Source: Spisula solida (Eukaryota > Mollusca > Bivalvia > Venerida > Mactridae). Taken from it: a stretch of DNA of 64,000 nt. A program made the position numbers and the translations under genes. Shown here piece after piece: positions 61,730 through 64,000 of the stretch. The stretch is from the NCBI GenBank assembly GCA_947247005.1, contig OX365952.1:31250222-31314221 (forward strand), written 5' to 3'. The notes under the pieces were generated by a model, which ran no database searches, was not told the origin of the DNA, and saw only the letters and a list, made by a program, of their open reading frames with translations. The stretch's first letter is position 1; each line of letters starts with the position of its first letter.

Positions 61730-61992
61730 ATGCACCTATCAATGTTTTCCCCCAGGGGGGAGCGGCGGGCTGACCCAGAGGAATTTGACATTTTTACTTT
61801 TCAAAGTCAAAATCCCCTCACTGGGAGATGCTTTACATACCACCGGGATCAAAATTTCGGCCAAAGTCAAAATGTCCCGGGACTCGGCACCATTCTGTCT
61901 GTCAAATTCCCACCTATCGGGAACAGCCTTCTGTCAAAAGTCCCGTGTATGCCCGCCGCCTCCCCCCTGGGGGAAAACATTGATAGGTGCAT
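61730..61992. mobile_element. Same MITE family, better-preserved copy in slit intron 4
   Basis: The termini ATGCACCTATCAATGTTTTC and GAAAACATTGATAGGTGCAT are perfect inverted complements and continue into CCCCCAGGGGGG / CCCCCCTGGGGG. The interior repeats a CAAAGTCAAAAT phrase and holds several GGGA/TCCC blocks. Length is 263 bp against about 300 in the upstream copies. Two small ORFs cross it but follow the repeat and are not taken as genes. Confidence 0.85.
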
Positions 61993-62324
61993 ACTCTTCA
62001 TGAAAGACACAACAAGAATAGTGTAGAAACAGCTATCACTGCATGAAAGTCTATAAAAAGTTACGTTACTCTTAGTAAGTATACAGCTGAAACATTATTC
62101 CAATATCGGCGTTATCTGATGTTAGAATGGCAAACATGTTCCTTCCCTGTGACAAACACTTGTCAGATTTCTAATACAGAACGTCTTAGAATGGCACCAA
62201 CTGTCATGATACGAGTACCTTGAACTCTGATGTCACTCCCTGTAGACTAATTGGAAATGGTAATTTCATTTGATTTCACTCCGAGTTCAGTGAGATGTAA
62301 TGGCAAATGACAGTGTACGCGAAT

Positions 62325-62683
62325 ACAGCACTGTACCCTGCGAACGTCTGTAAGGGGTTAGAAAAGAAGAATTATACGCAACATGCGCTTAACAGTTCTC
62401 TAATTAAGCTCTGAGAAATGTACGGCATTTTGCAATGAATGTTCTTTATGCATGAGATTGAGGATGAATTTCAATGCCATCATAACCACTGTCGATAGTG
62501 TTAACAATTACAGCAAATGTACCCTACGAACGACTGTAATTATAATATTATAGCTCCTACAATGAGTTAAAAAGGAGGATTAAACGCAACATGCGTCTAA
62601 CTGCTCCTAGTATTTTTTTGCAATTAATGCTCTTTATTCATAGGATTTGGGATGAATTTGAATTACAACATAACCAGGCTCCC
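62325..62683. repeat. Old ~180-bp direct duplication
   Basis: Copy 1 (62325-62491) and copy 2 (62510-62683) share ACAGCA..GTACCCT.CGAACG, CGCAACATGCG.CTAAC, ATGTTCTTTATGCAT-like and GATGAATTT.AAT….CATAACCA blocks, in the same order, with many changes and indels. This is probably a pair of diverged TE copies or an old tandem duplication. Confidence 0.75.
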
Positions 62684-63807
62684 CGGTGATTGATCAATGG
62701 GAAATAAATCCACATTCCTTAAGAAGGCAATCTAATCCTAGGAAATCGTTTCCTAACTACAACATACTGGCAAACACGCATCTCATGCTGTCATGCAATT
62801 TGTTGTGTACGCGAGTGTTGGCATTCTTTCAGATGTCTGACTACATGTTGACGATCGTGTATGCAACATAAGATCACACAACTCACAAATTACCAACCAG
62901 TTTTTTCCATCCCGTGTTGTTGTTTGCCATCAACTTCTTTAACTGGGACAAAATCTAGGATTATGATAATATCAATTGTTTAAGATAGGTGGTAACCTTA
63001 TTTCTGGAGACTGGCTTATCAAATTGTACAGAAATGTGAAACACCGTGTTATTTTCATGATTTGTATCCATACTGTTATTTCATGAACGTAGATGATTTT
63101 GTCCGATTTTTTTCAAAAGATGCAAAATTCATGTCACGTCCTTGATTAGCCCGGTTGTTAGCAGATCTGCTCGAAATCACCAAACAAATTGTTTTAAGCT
63201 GAATATGAACATGTTAAGTGCACTGATTTCATATGTCCGTAAAGTGACTTGGTCTAATCCAATAATAATGTCAATAATGCAAGTACATAATTACCCATAA
63301 GAACTATATAATTAATGTTTAGTTGACTAAAATACTGCAATTGGTTAATTAATTTTCAGTCAATGATTAAAAACATTAAGACAGTGAGTGTATAGTACTA
63401 TATAAGGCCGTACTGTCAACTTGTGTGTGAAATACCGGCGATCATTCACCAGGTAGCCAGGTGTTGTTTGTTCAACCTGTTGATTTACATCCATTAATTA
63501 TGCAGGGCTCAACCACCGAGTATAACGCTTTGTGAATCCACAACGTAATCTTTCTGTAAAATCTTATTTTTTTTTGCCTTGGCTGACTCTTGCGTACACA
63601 ATGTGTTTTGTTTTATACCGGGAATATTGTGTCCCTCGGTGGTAGAAACAATGCGGTAGAGAACTATGTGGGTGTGTTAATATTCAGATGATAGAAGTAA
63701 AAAAGTAATCACTGTTTACAGTAAAATATTACGTCAATATATCTCCTTAAATACATTTATGTCCGTACATTTGTAAGGGACTTGCGTCTCCACGTCATTC
63801 TATTATC

Positions 63808-63998
63808 CAGAAGCGGTGTCTTCTACAGAGAAATCGTCGAGAAACAACCCCTTTTGTAACATCCAACAGAGCTGTCGTGGAGACAAAACTCCTGTTGTAG
63901 CATCCAACAGAGCTGTCGTTGAGACAAAACTCATATTGCTTGAGTTGTGAACGGTGTGCCTATAGGATGGTACAACAGGAGTTGTGTCTCGATGGTAG
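63808..63998. repeat. 41-bp direct repeats with a facing inverted copy
   Basis: CATCCAACAGAGCTGTCGTG…GAGACAAAACTC occurs twice (63856 and 63897, period 41) after a more diverged third unit. Then GGTACAACAGGAGTTGTGTC (63969-63988) runs in the opposite direction and pairs with the first unit. The element may continue beyond the window. Confidence 0.8.
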
Positions 63999-64000
63999 CC

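Larger units (their letters stand above)
56053..64000 (+). other. slit intron 4 (runs past window end)
   Basis: Starts with GTAAGT. GTAAG sites were checked for a preceding 72-nt LRR exon and none was found, so the next exon lies beyond 64000. It holds a MITE (57478-57699), a 16-C run followed by A9 (57920-57944), a tRNA-like element (59524-59598), the 61730 MITE, and two old duplications (62325-62683 and 63808-63998). Segments 57945-59520 and 59600-61729 show no supported feature. Confidence 0.8.

Overview
This is a window of animal nuclear DNA: AT-rich, intron-bearing and full of repeats, with no bacterial-style gene arrangement. It is probably from a mollusc, most likely a bivalve. That lineage call is an inference from the style of the repeats (a ~151-bp family containing AAGGTCAAGGTCAC, frequent ACATGTA words, tRNA-headed SINEs, many TA-flanked MITEs) and from the divergence of the one clear gene. 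No species can be named from the sequence alone.

The one gene I can support is the 5' part of a slit orthologue on the + strand. Slit is the secreted leucine-rich-repeat axon-guidance ligand of Robo receptors. Exon 1 (24837-25018) encodes a signal peptide and an LRR N-terminal cap with the CPx2CxCx6C cysteine pattern. Three exons of exactly 72 nt follow (33728-33799, 36330-36401, 55981-56052). Each starts with the last base of a Leu codon and ends with the first two bases of the next, so each encodes one 24-residue leucine-rich repeat. The introns are about 8.7, 2.5 and 19.6 kb, and intron 4 runs past the window end. A TATA-like box with an initiator 32 bp downstream lies 230 bp before the ATG.

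Upstream of slit, positions 1-24572 are intergenic. The main feature there is a ~5.5-kb head-to-tail duplication (382-5860 and 5861-11370), almost identical except for three discrete differences: a 191-bp TA-flanked MITE present only in copy A with a perfect empty site in copy B; a 351-bp segment present only in copy B and replaced in copy A by a 9-bp repeat of neighbouring sequence; and a decamer minisatellite of different length. Such differences fit either a very recent duplication or two haplotypes wrongly placed in tandem by the assembler. Farther on come a 1.3-kb G-rich minisatellite (12165-13436), a TIR element (14484-14834), a hammerhead-like motif (15911-15950), two minisatellites near 17 and 20 kb, and a long inverted repeat (22958-23550).

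The slit introns hold at least eight different minisatellites (unit lengths 21, 28, 35, 36, ~42, 46, 53 and 107 bp), several tRNA-headed SINEs, MITEs, a near-perfect 202-bp foldback (52625-52826), a possible Penelope-like remnant (47480-48170), and one GC-rich open stretch (49533-49781) that could be an unrecognised exon. The other open reading frames in the window look like chance or repeat-derived frames.
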